From: Thermodesulfobacterium sp.
GTDB taxonomy: Bacteria; Desulfobacterota; Thermodesulfobacteria; Thermodesulfobacteriales; Thermodesulfobacteriaceae
Direction: 5' to 3'
Length of the DNA: 5,412 bases
Assembly (NCBI GenBank): GCA_021163085.1
Contig: JAGGXL010000034.1
Location: forward strand, 1-5,412
In this document: positions 1 to 5,147 of the stretch, piece after piece
How positions within the stretch are numbered: the first letter of the stretch is position 1
How the letters are laid out: each line of letters opens with the position of its first letter
Program-made: the position numbers and the translations under genes
The notes under the pieces: generated by a model
What the model was told of the DNA's origin: nothing
The model's input: the letters and a program-made list of their open reading frames with translations, nothing else
The model's database searches: none

Positions 1-102
1 AGGTGGTGGTAGAGGACAAGGAAGAGGTGGAGGCGGTGGCTGCGGAAGAGGTAAAGGTGGTGGTAGAGGACAAGGAAGAGGTGGAGGCGGTGGCTGCGGA
101 AG
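1..102 (+). repeat. 54-bp in-frame tandem repeat, two visible copies
   Basis: Bases 1-48 are identical to 55-102, an offset of 54 bp. The array may continue to the left outside the window. The second copy departs at position 103 (aga becomes agg) and runs into unrelated sequence. Identity includes every synonymous position, which suggests a recent duplication or active homogenisation. The strand is very purine-rich, in sharp contrast with the AT-rich remainder of the window. Confidence 0.9.
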
Positions 103-121
103 GAGTTATAGTTATAGATGA
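2..121 (+). CDS. Gly/Arg/Cys-rich repeat protein, C-terminal part only (5' end outside window)
   Basis: An open frame enters from the left edge and ends at TGA 119-121, giving 39 visible residues. They are two copies of an 18-residue unit, GGGRGQGRGGGGGCGRGK, the second ending in GRSYSYR. Each unit carries one Cys. The frame is credible because the repeat period (54 bp) is a multiple of three and the Gly/Arg composition is coherent, but G-rich DNA would give Gly-rich peptides in any case. Low-complexity Gly/Arg/Cys tails of this kind occur on small proteins encoded beside NifX/ORP-like genes, for example DUF5320-type proteins or extended NifX-like proteins; which family this belongs to cannot be told from the tail. 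Function is unknown. Arg/Gly repeats could bind nucleic acid, and the regularly spaced Cys could bind metal; both ideas are inference. It may be the first gene of the downstream operon or the last of a preceding one. Confidence 0.5.
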   Translation, partial: GGGRGQGRGGGGGCGRGKGGGRGQGRGGGGGCGRSYSYR

Positions 122-183
122 ATATCCTAAAAGAGATAGAAATTGCTAAAAAATTTATTACTGAAAATTTAAATTCAATTTAA
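118..183 (+). CDS. Possible 21-residue peptide overlapping the preceding stop (ATGA)
   Basis: ATG 118-120 overlaps the TGA of the Gly-rich gene in the ATGA arrangement typical of translational coupling, and the frame closes at TAA 181-183. A good Shine-Dalgarno core, GGAAGGAG at 98-105, lies upstream, but its 12-nt spacing is longer than ideal. The peptide starts MNILKEIEIAKKF and ends ITENLNSI; it looks helical and amphipathic, with no Cys and no membrane span. I recognise no family. It could be a real coupled small protein, the remnant of a helical C-terminal tail separated from the Gly-rich protein by a frame change, or chance in AT-rich DNA. Chance ORFs of this length are common, so confidence is low. 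Confidence 0.25.
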   Translation: MNILKEIEIAKKFITENLNSI

Positions 184-191
184 AAATTTTT
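165..191. other. AT-only palindrome before the first NifX-like gene
   Basis: Positions 168-184 read TTTAAATTCAATTTAAA, a perfect inverted repeat about C176, flanked by AAA on the left (165-167) and a run of five T on the right (187-191). It spans the end of the small ORF and lies just upstream of the Shine-Dalgarno site of the next gene. It could be an operator-like site or a weak stem followed by U residues. An all-A/T stem has little stability and such palindromes arise by chance in DNA of this composition, so no function is assigned. Confidence 0.25.
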
Positions 192-201
192 GATTTTATT
201 G

Positions 202-208
202 AGGAGGT
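202..208 (+). promoter_or_regulatory. Strong Shine-Dalgarno site that fixes the start at 216
   Basis: AGGAGGT at 202-208 is a full match to the anti-Shine-Dalgarno complement. It leaves 8 nt (from the last G at 207) to ATG 216 but only 2 nt to the in-frame TTG at 210. The ATG is therefore the likely start and the TTG is rejected. Confidence 0.8.
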
Positions 209-215
209 TTTGAAT

Positions 216-584
216 ATGCGTATAGCTATAGCTTCAGAGGGAGATTTTGTTTCTGCTCATTTTGGCAGATGCCCTCATTTTTTAATAGTAGATATTGATG
301 AAGCAGGTAATATTATAAAACAGGAATTAGTTGAAAATCCAGGTTTTACTAATCATCAACCTGGATTAGTTCCCAAATTTTTACAAAGCATAGGAGTTGA
401 TTATATTATTGCAGGAGGAATGGGACCAAAAGCCATTATGATGTTTGAGTCTGTGGGGATTCAAGTTATTTTAGGAGTAACTGGAAAAGTAGAAGATGTA
501 TTAAATGCTTTTTTAGCCGGAACTCTTAAAGGTGGAGAAAGTCTTTGCGATCATCTTCACGAACATAGTTATGAGCATCATTAA
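216..584 (+). CDS. NifX/ORP-like cluster-binding protein with His-rich C-terminal tail
   Basis: This 122-residue protein belongs to the dinitrogenase Fe-Mo cofactor biosynthesis fold (NifX / NifB C-terminal / orange protein ORP). An N-terminal beta strand MRIAIAS leads into the hallmark HFGRCPHF at residues 15-22, with C19 flanked by H15 and H21. The core continues through AGGMGPKA (66-73) and GVTGKVEDVL (87-96). After the fold comes a tail from G106 with the motif ESLCDH (108-113), C111 and His at 113, 115, 117, 121 and 122. Family members bind metal-sulfur clusters (FeMo-co precursors in NifX, a Mo-Cu-S cluster in ORP); that this one does so is inference. No nif structural genes are visible, so a nitrogenase role is not supported here. 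The start is ATG 216, chosen over TTG 210 by Shine-Dalgarno spacing. It is followed after 23 bp by a second, shorter family member and is likely the first gene of the NifX-Mrp-MinD transcript. Confidence 0.9.
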   Translation: MRIAIASEGDFVSAHFGRCPHFLIVDIDEAGNIIKQELVENPGFTNHQPGLVPKFLQSIGVDYIIAGGMGPKAIMMFESVGIQVILGVTGKVEDVLNAFLAGTLKGGESLCDHLHEHSYEHH

Positions 585-607
585 ATAAAAAATTACAGGA
601 GGTAAAA

Positions 608-910
608 ATGATTGTTTGTATTACAGCTAAGGGTGATAATCTTGATTCTGAAATTGATCCAAGATTTGGAAGATGTAGTTATTTTATATTTTATGATACA
701 GAAACCAAAAATTATGAAATTTTTCCAAATAGATGGAAAGAAGCAATGGGGGGAGCAGGAACTCAGGCTGCACAATTTGTATTAGAAAAAGGAGCAAAAA
801 AGGTTGTAACTGGAAATTTGGGTCCTCGTGCTGAAGCAATTTTTAAATTAGCTGGTATTGAAGTAGTTCTAACTTCTGGCAAAGTAAAAGATATTTTAAG
901 TAATCTTTAA
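608..910 (+). CDS. NifX/ORP-like cluster-binding protein, short form
   Basis: This 100-residue protein is a single NifX/ORP-type domain with almost no extension. The N-terminus MIVCITAKGD is followed by the family motif IDPRFGRC (16-23), then EAMGGAGTQAAQ (45-56), TGNLGPRAEAI (68-78) and a final SGKVKDIL (90-97). Its only two Cys are C4 and C23, and it lacks the His-rich tail of its neighbour, with which it shares a fold but limited sequence. Presumed role: holding or carrying a metal-sulfur cluster in the cytoplasm, possibly received from the Mrp ATPase encoded next; this is inferred from family and context. The start ATG 608 is preceded by AGGAGG at 597-602 with 5-nt spacing, an excellent ribosome binding site. 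The gap to each neighbour is 23 bp. The last two codons and the stop (902-910) are repeated immediately downstream at 911-919. Confidence 0.9.
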   Translation: MIVCITAKGDNLDSEIDPRFGRCSYFIFYDTETKNYEIFPNRWKEAMGGAGTQAAQFVLEKGAKKVVTGNLGPRAEAIFKLAGIEVVLTSGKVKDILSNL

Positions 911-920
911 AATCTTTAAA

Positions 921-927
921 AAGGTGA
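921..927 (+). promoter_or_regulatory. Ribosome binding site AAGGTGA of the Mrp gene
   Basis: AAGGTGA at 921-927 lies 6 nt before ATG 934. It follows directly on the duplicated AATCTTTAA element at 902-919 and supports the start of the Mrp ATPase gene. Confidence 0.7.
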
Positions 928-933
928 TTTTTT

Positions 934-1740
934 ATGAAAAAAAACCAATCTGAAACCAAAAAAACTCAGGAAAACCTTTCTAAAATTAAACGAAAAATTG
1001 TGGTCTTATCAGGAAAAGGAGGAGTTGGAAAAACCACAGTTTCAACCAATCTTGCTGTGGGATTATCTTTAAAAAATTATAAAGTTGGTCTTTTAGATGT
1101 TGACCTCCATGGACCAAATGTACCCAATATGCTTGGTCTCAAAAACACATCTCCTAAAATTACTCCAGAGGGAATTCATCCAGTAGAATATTCTGAAAAT
1201 TTAAAAGTAATATCTATTGGATTTTTTGCTAAGGATGAAGATGCAATCATCTGGCGTGGACCATTAAAACATAAAGCTATACAACAGTTCTTAACTGATA
1301 CAATCTGGGGAGAACTTGATTTTCTTGTAGCTGACTGTCCACCAGGAACAGGAGATGAAATTCTCTCTATTTATCATGTGCTTAATAAAGTAGATGGAGC
1401 TATTATAGTGGCAACTCCCCAAAATGTAGCTTTAGCTGATGTAAAACGATCTATCAGGTTTTGTCAAGAAACAAAAATTCCTATTATAGGAATAATTGAA
1501 AATATGAGCGGTTTTGTTTGTCCAAAGTGTGGAACCCAAATTGATATTTTTAAAACTGGCGGAGCAAAAAAATTAGCTGAAAAATATAATATTCCATTCT
1601 TAGGAAAGATTCCAATAGATCCCTCATTAGTTCAAGCTGAGGATGAAGGAAAACCTTATGTAAAATATTATCCAGAAAGTGAAACTGCTAAGGCTTTTTT
1701 TCAAATAATTGAAAACTTGGAAAACCAATTGATAAAATAA
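934..1740 (+). CDS. mrp: Mrp/NBP35 (ApbC-type) Fe-S cluster carrier P-loop ATPase
   Basis: This 268-residue member of the Mrp/NBP35/ApbC branch of the MinD/SIMIBI NTPases loads and transfers [4Fe-4S] clusters to apoproteins in the cytoplasm. About 20 Lys-rich residues precede the deviant Walker A GKGGVGKTT (27-35, signature Lys28). The Mrp signature DVDLHGPNVPNMLGL follows, then Walker B DCPPGTGDE starting at D134, and the cluster-bridging pair CPKC at 196-199 (C196 and C199) within the usual ENMSGFVCPKCG context. There is no N-terminal FSCA/DUF59 domain as in bacterial ApbC and no N-terminal ferredoxin Cys set as in eukaryotic NBP35. The length is that of the short anaerobe/archaeal form. 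In some Desulfovibrio a Mrp domain is fused to an ORP domain (MrpORP); here the two lie in separate adjacent genes, which supports a functional link. The start ATG 934 has AAGGTGA upstream. The following gene starts 13 bp after the stop. Confidence 0.95.
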   Translation: MKKNQSETKKTQENLSKIKRKIVVLSGKGGVGKTTVSTNLAVGLSLKNYKVGLLDVDLHGPNVPNMLGLKNTSPKITPEGIHPVEYSENLKVISIGFFAKDEDAIIWRGPLKHKAIQQFLTDTIWGELDFLVADCPPGTGDEILSIYHVLNKVDGAIIVATPQNVALADVKRSIRFCQETKIPIIGIIENMSGFVCPKCGTQIDIFKTGGAKKLAEKYNIPFLGKIPIDPSLVQAEDEGKPYVKYYPESETAKAFFQIIENLENQLIK

Positions 1741-1753
1741 ACTGGAAGAAACC

Positions 1754-2581
1754 ATGAAAATCGCAGTATTAATAGAAAATTCAGTAGGTGTTTTAATTCC
1801 TACAGGCCTCTGTGGAGAACATGGCTTGAGTTTATGGATTGAGCATGAAAACTGTAAAATTTTGTTTGATACTGGACAGACAGGAAAAGTCGTAGATAAT
1901 GTACTTCGTTTGGGTATAAATCTAAAAGAAGCTGATGCTATTGTTTTAAGTCATGGGCATTATGACCATACAGGTGGATTAAAGTCAGTTTTAGAATTTA
2001 TAGGGAAACCTATTGATATTTATGCTCATAAAGATATTTTCAGCTTACATTACGCTTCTCCTGTAGATCGTTATATTGGAATACCTTTTAGAAAAGAAGA
2101 ATTAGAAGGACTTGGGGCTAATTTTAGGTGGATAAAAGAGCCTACCGAAATATTTCCTAATATCTGGTTAAGTGGGGAAGTCCCAAGAAAAACAACTTTT
2201 GAAAAAATAGATGAAAGACTGTATATCAAAGAAAATGATAAGAAACTTCCAGACCCTATACTTGATGATATGAGTTTATTTATGAAAACAAATAAAGGGC
2301 TTGTTATAGTTCTTGGATGTGCTCATTCTGGTGTAGTAAACATTATAGAACATGCTAAAAAGGTTACAAAAGAAGACAAAATTTATGCGATTATTGGAGG
2401 AACTCATCTTAGCTCTGCATCAGGATTGCAACTTGAGGAAACATTCGTTTATTTAGCAAGACTTAACTTGGGGCTTATTGCAACCAATCACTGCACAGGT
2501 CTAAATGTAGCAGCAAGATTTAAAGAAATTTTTGGTCCTCGATTTAGGTTTGGTGCTACTGGTGAAATTATAACTATTTAA
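1754..2581 (+). CDS. Metallo-beta-lactamase-fold metal-dependent hydrolase (COG1237 / DHPPS-like)
   Basis: This 275-residue cytoplasmic protein has no signal peptide. The metal-binding motif SHGHYDHTGG is at 66-75 (H67, H69, D71, H72). The other ligand candidates are H191 in GCAHSGVVNI (188-197) and H246 in NHCTG, with GGTH ending at H218. LDDMSLF (170-176) and GLCGEHGLSLWI near the N-terminus are typical of the COG1237 branch. Archaeal members carry the transferred name 7,8-dihydropterin-6-yl-methyl-4-(ribofuranosyl)aminobenzene 5'-phosphate synthase. Nothing else here points to methanopterin synthesis, so that name should not be taken as the function. All catalytic residues are present, so it is probably an active metal-dependent enzyme (hydrolase or oxidoreductase) with unknown substrate. 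The start ATG 1754 has only a weak GGAAG (1744-1748) upstream. It lies 13 bp after mrp and 10 bp before the first MinD-Fd gene, so it is most likely co-transcribed and possibly functionally linked with them. Confidence 0.9.
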   Translation: MKIAVLIENSVGVLIPTGLCGEHGLSLWIEHENCKILFDTGQTGKVVDNVLRLGINLKEADAIVLSHGHYDHTGGLKSVLEFIGKPIDIYAHKDIFSLHYASPVDRYIGIPFRKEELEGLGANFRWIKEPTEIFPNIWLSGEVPRKTTFEKIDERLYIKENDKKLPDPILDDMSLFMKTNKGLVIVLGCAHSGVVNIIEHAKKVTKEDKIYAIIGGTHLSSASGLQLEETFVYLARLNLGLIATNHCTGLNVAARFKEIFGPRFRFGATGEIITI

Positions 2582-2585
2582 GGAG
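2580..2585 (+). promoter_or_regulatory. Ribosome binding site overlapping the upstream stop, supports TTG start
   Basis: AAGGAG at 2580-2585 shares its first two bases with the TAA stop of the metallo-hydrolase gene (2579-2581). It lies 6 nt before TTG 2592. No ATG or GTG sits in frame between it and the conserved P-loop, so TTG is the start. Confidence 0.75.
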
Positions 2586-2591
2586 TCCCAT

Positions 2592-3446
2592 TTGATTATA
2601 GCAGTTGCAAGCGGAAAAGGGGGGACTGGAAAGACCACGGTTTCTGTAAATCTTGCATTAAGCTTGGAGAAGGTTCAATTAGTTGACTGTGATGTAGAAG
2701 AACCTAATATTCATATTTTTTTAAAACCCGAAATACTTGAAACTTATCCTGTAAAAACAACGATTCCAGAAATAGATAAAAATAAATGCACATATTGTAG
2801 AAAATGTAGTGAAATCTGTGCTTACAATGCCTTATCTGTAATTAAATTTGAAGATGGCGAAAAACCTTCAGGAGAAATAATTTTCTTTTCTCATTTATGT
2901 CATGGATGTGAAGGTTGTATTTTACTTTGTCCTGAAGAAGCTATTAAAAAAGGAGAAAGAGAAATAGGGTTGGTAAGAATTGGAATGAAGGCAAATGTTC
3001 GTTTTATTGAGGGTAAACTCAATATTTCTGAAGTTTTAGCACCAAAGGTTATTGAAACTGCCAAGTCTTTTATAGACGAAACTATCCCCACTATCATTGA
3101 TGCACCACCTGGTACTTCATGCCCTGTTGTTGCTTCTCTAAATGGAGTTGATTTTTGCATTTTAGTTACTGAACCAACACCTTTTGGACTTCATGACCTT
3201 GAAATAGCTTATGAAGTTACCAAAGTCCTTAAAATACCTTCCGGAGTGGTCATAAATAAGTCTGAAGATGATAGTTTAATTGAGAAGTTTTGCCAAAAAA
3301 ACAAAATACCCATTTTAATGAAGATACCCTTTGATAAAAAAATAGCTGAAACCTATTCTAAAGGTGTGCCTTTAGTAGAAGCCTTTCCAGAATATAAAGA
3401 AAAATTTTTAAAACTTTTTGAAAAAATTAAAGGACAGCTTAAATGA
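2592..3446 (+). CDS. MinD-superfamily P-loop ATPase with inserted 2x[4Fe-4S] ferredoxin domain, copy 1
   Basis: This 284-residue protein of the COG1149 type starts at TTG 2592. The P-loop GKGGTGKTT (8-16) begins 8 residues in, so no upstream start is needed. LVDCDVEEPN (30-39) follows, and then an inserted bacterial ferredoxin domain with two complete CX2CX2CX3C sets: C66, C69, C72, C76 and C103, C106, C109, C113. The ATPase fold resumes with Walker B DAPPGTSCPV (170-179, extra C177), TEPTPFGLHDL (193-203) and VVINKSEDD (219-227). Known for the family: ATP binding plus two [4Fe-4S] clusters. As I recall it, the Desulfovibrio vulgaris pair DVU2103/DVU2104 belongs to the orange-protein complex. 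Inferred role: ATP-dependent electron or cluster transfer to the NifX/ORP-like proteins, probably as a heteromer with the next gene product, whose start overlaps this stop by ATGA. The protein is soluble, with no membrane segment. Confidence 0.93.
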   Translation: MIIAVASGKGGTGKTTVSVNLALSLEKVQLVDCDVEEPNIHIFLKPEILETYPVKTTIPEIDKNKCTYCRKCSEICAYNALSVIKFEDGEKPSGEIIFFSHLCHGCEGCILLCPEEAIKKGEREIGLVRIGMKANVRFIEGKLNISEVLAPKVIETAKSFIDETIPTIIDAPPGTSCPVVASLNGVDFCILVTEPTPFGLHDLEIAYEVTKVLKIPSGVVINKSEDDSLIEKFCQKNKIPILMKIPFDKKIAETYSKGVPLVEAFPEYKEKFLKLFEKIKGQLK

Positions 3447-4318
3447 AACAAATTCTGATTATCAGTGGAAAAGGAGGAACAGGGAAAACAGTTGTTTCTG
3501 GTTGTTTAGCTGTTTTTTTAAAAAATAAAGTTATGGTAGATGCTGATGTTGATGCAGCAAATTTACACCTGCTTCTTCATCCAGAAATTAAGGAGAGTTA
3601 TGACTTTGTAGGAGGAAAGCTTGCGAAAATTGATAAAGATAAATGTTCTGAATGTGGAACTTGTATAGAAATTTGCAAATTTTCTGCAATTTCAGAAAAT
3701 TTTGAAATTAACCCACTTTTTTGTGAAGGTTGCACTATTTGTAGTTATTTTTGTCCTGAATCTGCTATAATTTTAGAAGACAGAATTTCTGGAAAGTACT
3801 TTATTTCTGAAACAAAATACGGTCCTTTAGTTCATGCAAGGCTTGGAATTGCTCAGGAAAATTCAGGAAAACTGGTAGCTAAATTAAGAGAATTAGCTAA
3901 AAATATTGCAGAAAAAGAAAAGAAGGACTTTGTAATTATTGATGGTCCACCTGGAGTAGGGTGCCCTGTTATGGCAAGTATGACAGAGATAGATTTAGTT
4001 ATTGCAGTAACTGAACCCACGCTTTCTGGACTTCATGACTTAGAAAGAATTTTAAAACTTGCTAATCATTTTAAAATACCCGTTAAAGTAATTATAAATA
4101 AGTTTGATCTTAACCCAGAAATGAGCTCCCAGATAGAGTCAAATTTAAAAGAAAAAAATATAGATGTTGTAGGAAAAATACCATTTTCAGAGGAAATAAT
4201 GAATTCTGTAAAAAATCAAATTCCTTTTTTAGAATATGCTAAAATGTTTAATAGAAACATAGAGGTTGCTGAGCTTATCGAAAAAATCTTAAACAATGCC
4301 ATATATTCAACCTTTTGA
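3443..4318 (+). CDS. MinD-superfamily P-loop ATPase with inserted 2x[4Fe-4S] ferredoxin domain, copy 2
   Basis: This 291-residue paralogue of the preceding gene has the same architecture. The P-loop is GKGGTGKTV (9-17; the usual second Thr is Val17), followed by MVDADVDAANLHLLL (31-45). The ferredoxin insert has C68, C71, C74, C78 and C94, C97, C100, C104. Walker B is DGPPGVGCPV (167-176, C174), followed by TEPTLSGLHDL (190-200) and VIINKFD (216-222). The two Cys sets are 15 residues apart against 26 in copy 1, so the inserts have diverged in the linker while all eight ligands are kept. The retained P-loop Lys and Thr suggest ATP binding. ATG 3443 overlaps the previous stop (ATGA), with AAGGA at 3430-3434 as ribosome binding site, so translational coupling and a stoichiometric complex of the two ATPases are likely. 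The 3' end overlaps the radical SAM gene by 23 bp. Confidence 0.93.
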   Translation: MKQILIISGKGGTGKTVVSGCLAVFLKNKVMVDADVDAANLHLLLHPEIKESYDFVGGKLAKIDKDKCSECGTCIEICKFSAISENFEINPLFCEGCTICSYFCPESAIILEDRISGKYFISETKYGPLVHARLGIAQENSGKLVAKLRELAKNIAEKEKKDFVIIDGPPGVGCPVMASMTEIDLVIAVTEPTLSGLHDLERILKLANHFKIPVKVIINKFDLNPEMSSQIESNLKEKNIDVVGKIPFSEEIMNSVKNQIPFLEYAKMFNRNIEVAELIEKILNNAIYSTF

Positions 4319-5147
4319 TCCGTGGAAATCTTCTCTCTGCACATGTCCTCCTAAATACAGCTTAAATCCTTATACTGGATGCGGGCATCGTTGCCTATAT
4401 TGTTATGCTACAAGTTTTATTAAAGATTTCTACAAACCAAGACCCAAGAAAGACTTTTTAAAAATTGTGGAAAGAGACCTTAGAAAACTTCCAGAAAATA
4501 GCCTTATTTCCCTTTCCAACTCTTCTGATCCTTATCAACCTCTGGAAAGCACTTACAGGTATACAAGAAAATTTCTGGAACTTTTGGCAGAAAAAAACTA
4601 CAAAATTTTAATTATTACCAAATCAGATCTTATTCTAAGAGATTTAGATCTTTTAAAAAGACTTAGATGCGCAGTGAGCATTACCATTACTTCTAAAACT
4701 TTAACTTCCAAACTTGAACCAGGAGCACCAAGCTATGAAAAGCGTTTGCAGGCTATAAAAGCTCTTTCTGAAGCTGGTATCCCCGTTTCTGTTAGGCTTG
4801 ACCCTATTATCCATGGTTTAAATGAAAAAGAGATTTTAGAAATCCTTGAAGAGATATCACCTTATGTAAAACACATAACTGCAAGCACCTATAAAGCTAA
4901 ACCAGATTCTTTAAAAAGACTGAATGATGCCTTTCCAGAAAAAAGGGCTTTCTGGGAGGAGCTTTATTTAAAAGAAGGAAAACGGCTTGGCAATGCAATC
5001 TACTTGAAAGATAAAATAAGATATGAATTGATTAATCCTCTTTATAAAAAGGCTAAAGAATACAAAATTTCTTTTGCAACTTGTAGAGAAGCTTTAAAAA
5101 TGTTTGAAAACCCTCAAAAATGTGATGGAAGCTTTTTGATTCCTTAA
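4296..5147 (+). CDS. Radical SAM protein of the SPL-like family (COG1533)
   Basis: This 283-residue protein carries the radical SAM cluster motif CX3CX2C in GCGHRCLYCYA (C29, C33, C36), which binds the [4Fe-4S] cluster that cleaves S-adenosylmethionine. Downstream are family-typical blocks: SNSSDPYQPLE (74-84), ITKSDLILRD (107-116), ITSKTLTSKLEPGAPS (131-146) and RLDPIIHG (167-174). These place it in COG1533, related to spore photoproduct lyase and to Rv2578c-like proteins, but no spore context is visible and the substrate is unknown. Extra Cys occur near both ends: C15 and C17 before the motif, C263 and C276 at the end. The start ATG 4296 lies inside the upstream gene, giving a 23-bp overlap, with no clear Shine-Dalgarno site. 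The N-terminus PFDPWKSSLCTCPPKYSLNP is family-like and no other start is usable, so initiation probably depends on coupling. It may be the last gene of the operon. Confidence 0.9.
   Translation: MPYIQPFDPWKSSLCTCPPKYSLNPYTGCGHRCLYCYATSFIKDFYKPRPKKDFLKIVERDLRKLPENSLISLSNSSDPYQPLESTYRYTRKFLELLAEKNYKILIITKSDLILRDLDLLKRLRCAVSITITSKTLTSKLEPGAPSYEKRLQAIKALSEAGIPVSVRLDPIIHGLNEKEILEILEEISPYVKHITASTYKAKPDSLKRLNDAFPEKRAFWEELYLKEGKRLGNAIYLKDKIRYELINPLYKKAKEYKISFATCREALKMFENPQKCDGSFLIP

Noticed and set aside
1..102. CRISPR-like array
   Set aside because: The two units are contiguous coding repeats without unique spacers, in phase with an open frame.
143..171. TTGCTA plus AATTTA as a possible -35/-10 promoter before the first NifX-like gene
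   Set aside because: Both hexamers are poor, and near matches are expected everywhere in DNA this AT-rich.
210..215. TTG 210 as alternative start of the first NifX-like gene
   Set aside because: It would sit only 2 nt from the AGGAGG site; ATG 216 has ideal 8-nt spacing and gives the family-typical N-terminus.
206..219. GG-N10-GC spacing resembling a sigma54 -24/-12 core, of interest because orp operons in Desulfovibrio use sigma54
   Set aside because: It coincides with the Shine-Dalgarno site and start codon of the gene, and the surrounding bases do not match TGGCAC/TTGCA; it is a chance match. No convincing sigma54 site is visible in the window; a real one may lie to the left of it.
593..775. 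Minus-strand 60-codon frame opposite the second NifX-like gene
   Set aside because: It lies almost wholly antisense to a well-supported gene with family motifs, has no ribosome binding site of note and gives a low-complexity Ser/Ile-rich peptide.
2900..3160. Minus-strand 86-codon frame inside the first MinD-Fd gene
   Set aside because: It is antisense to a strongly conserved ATPase gene and its product resembles no family I know; it is a shadow frame.
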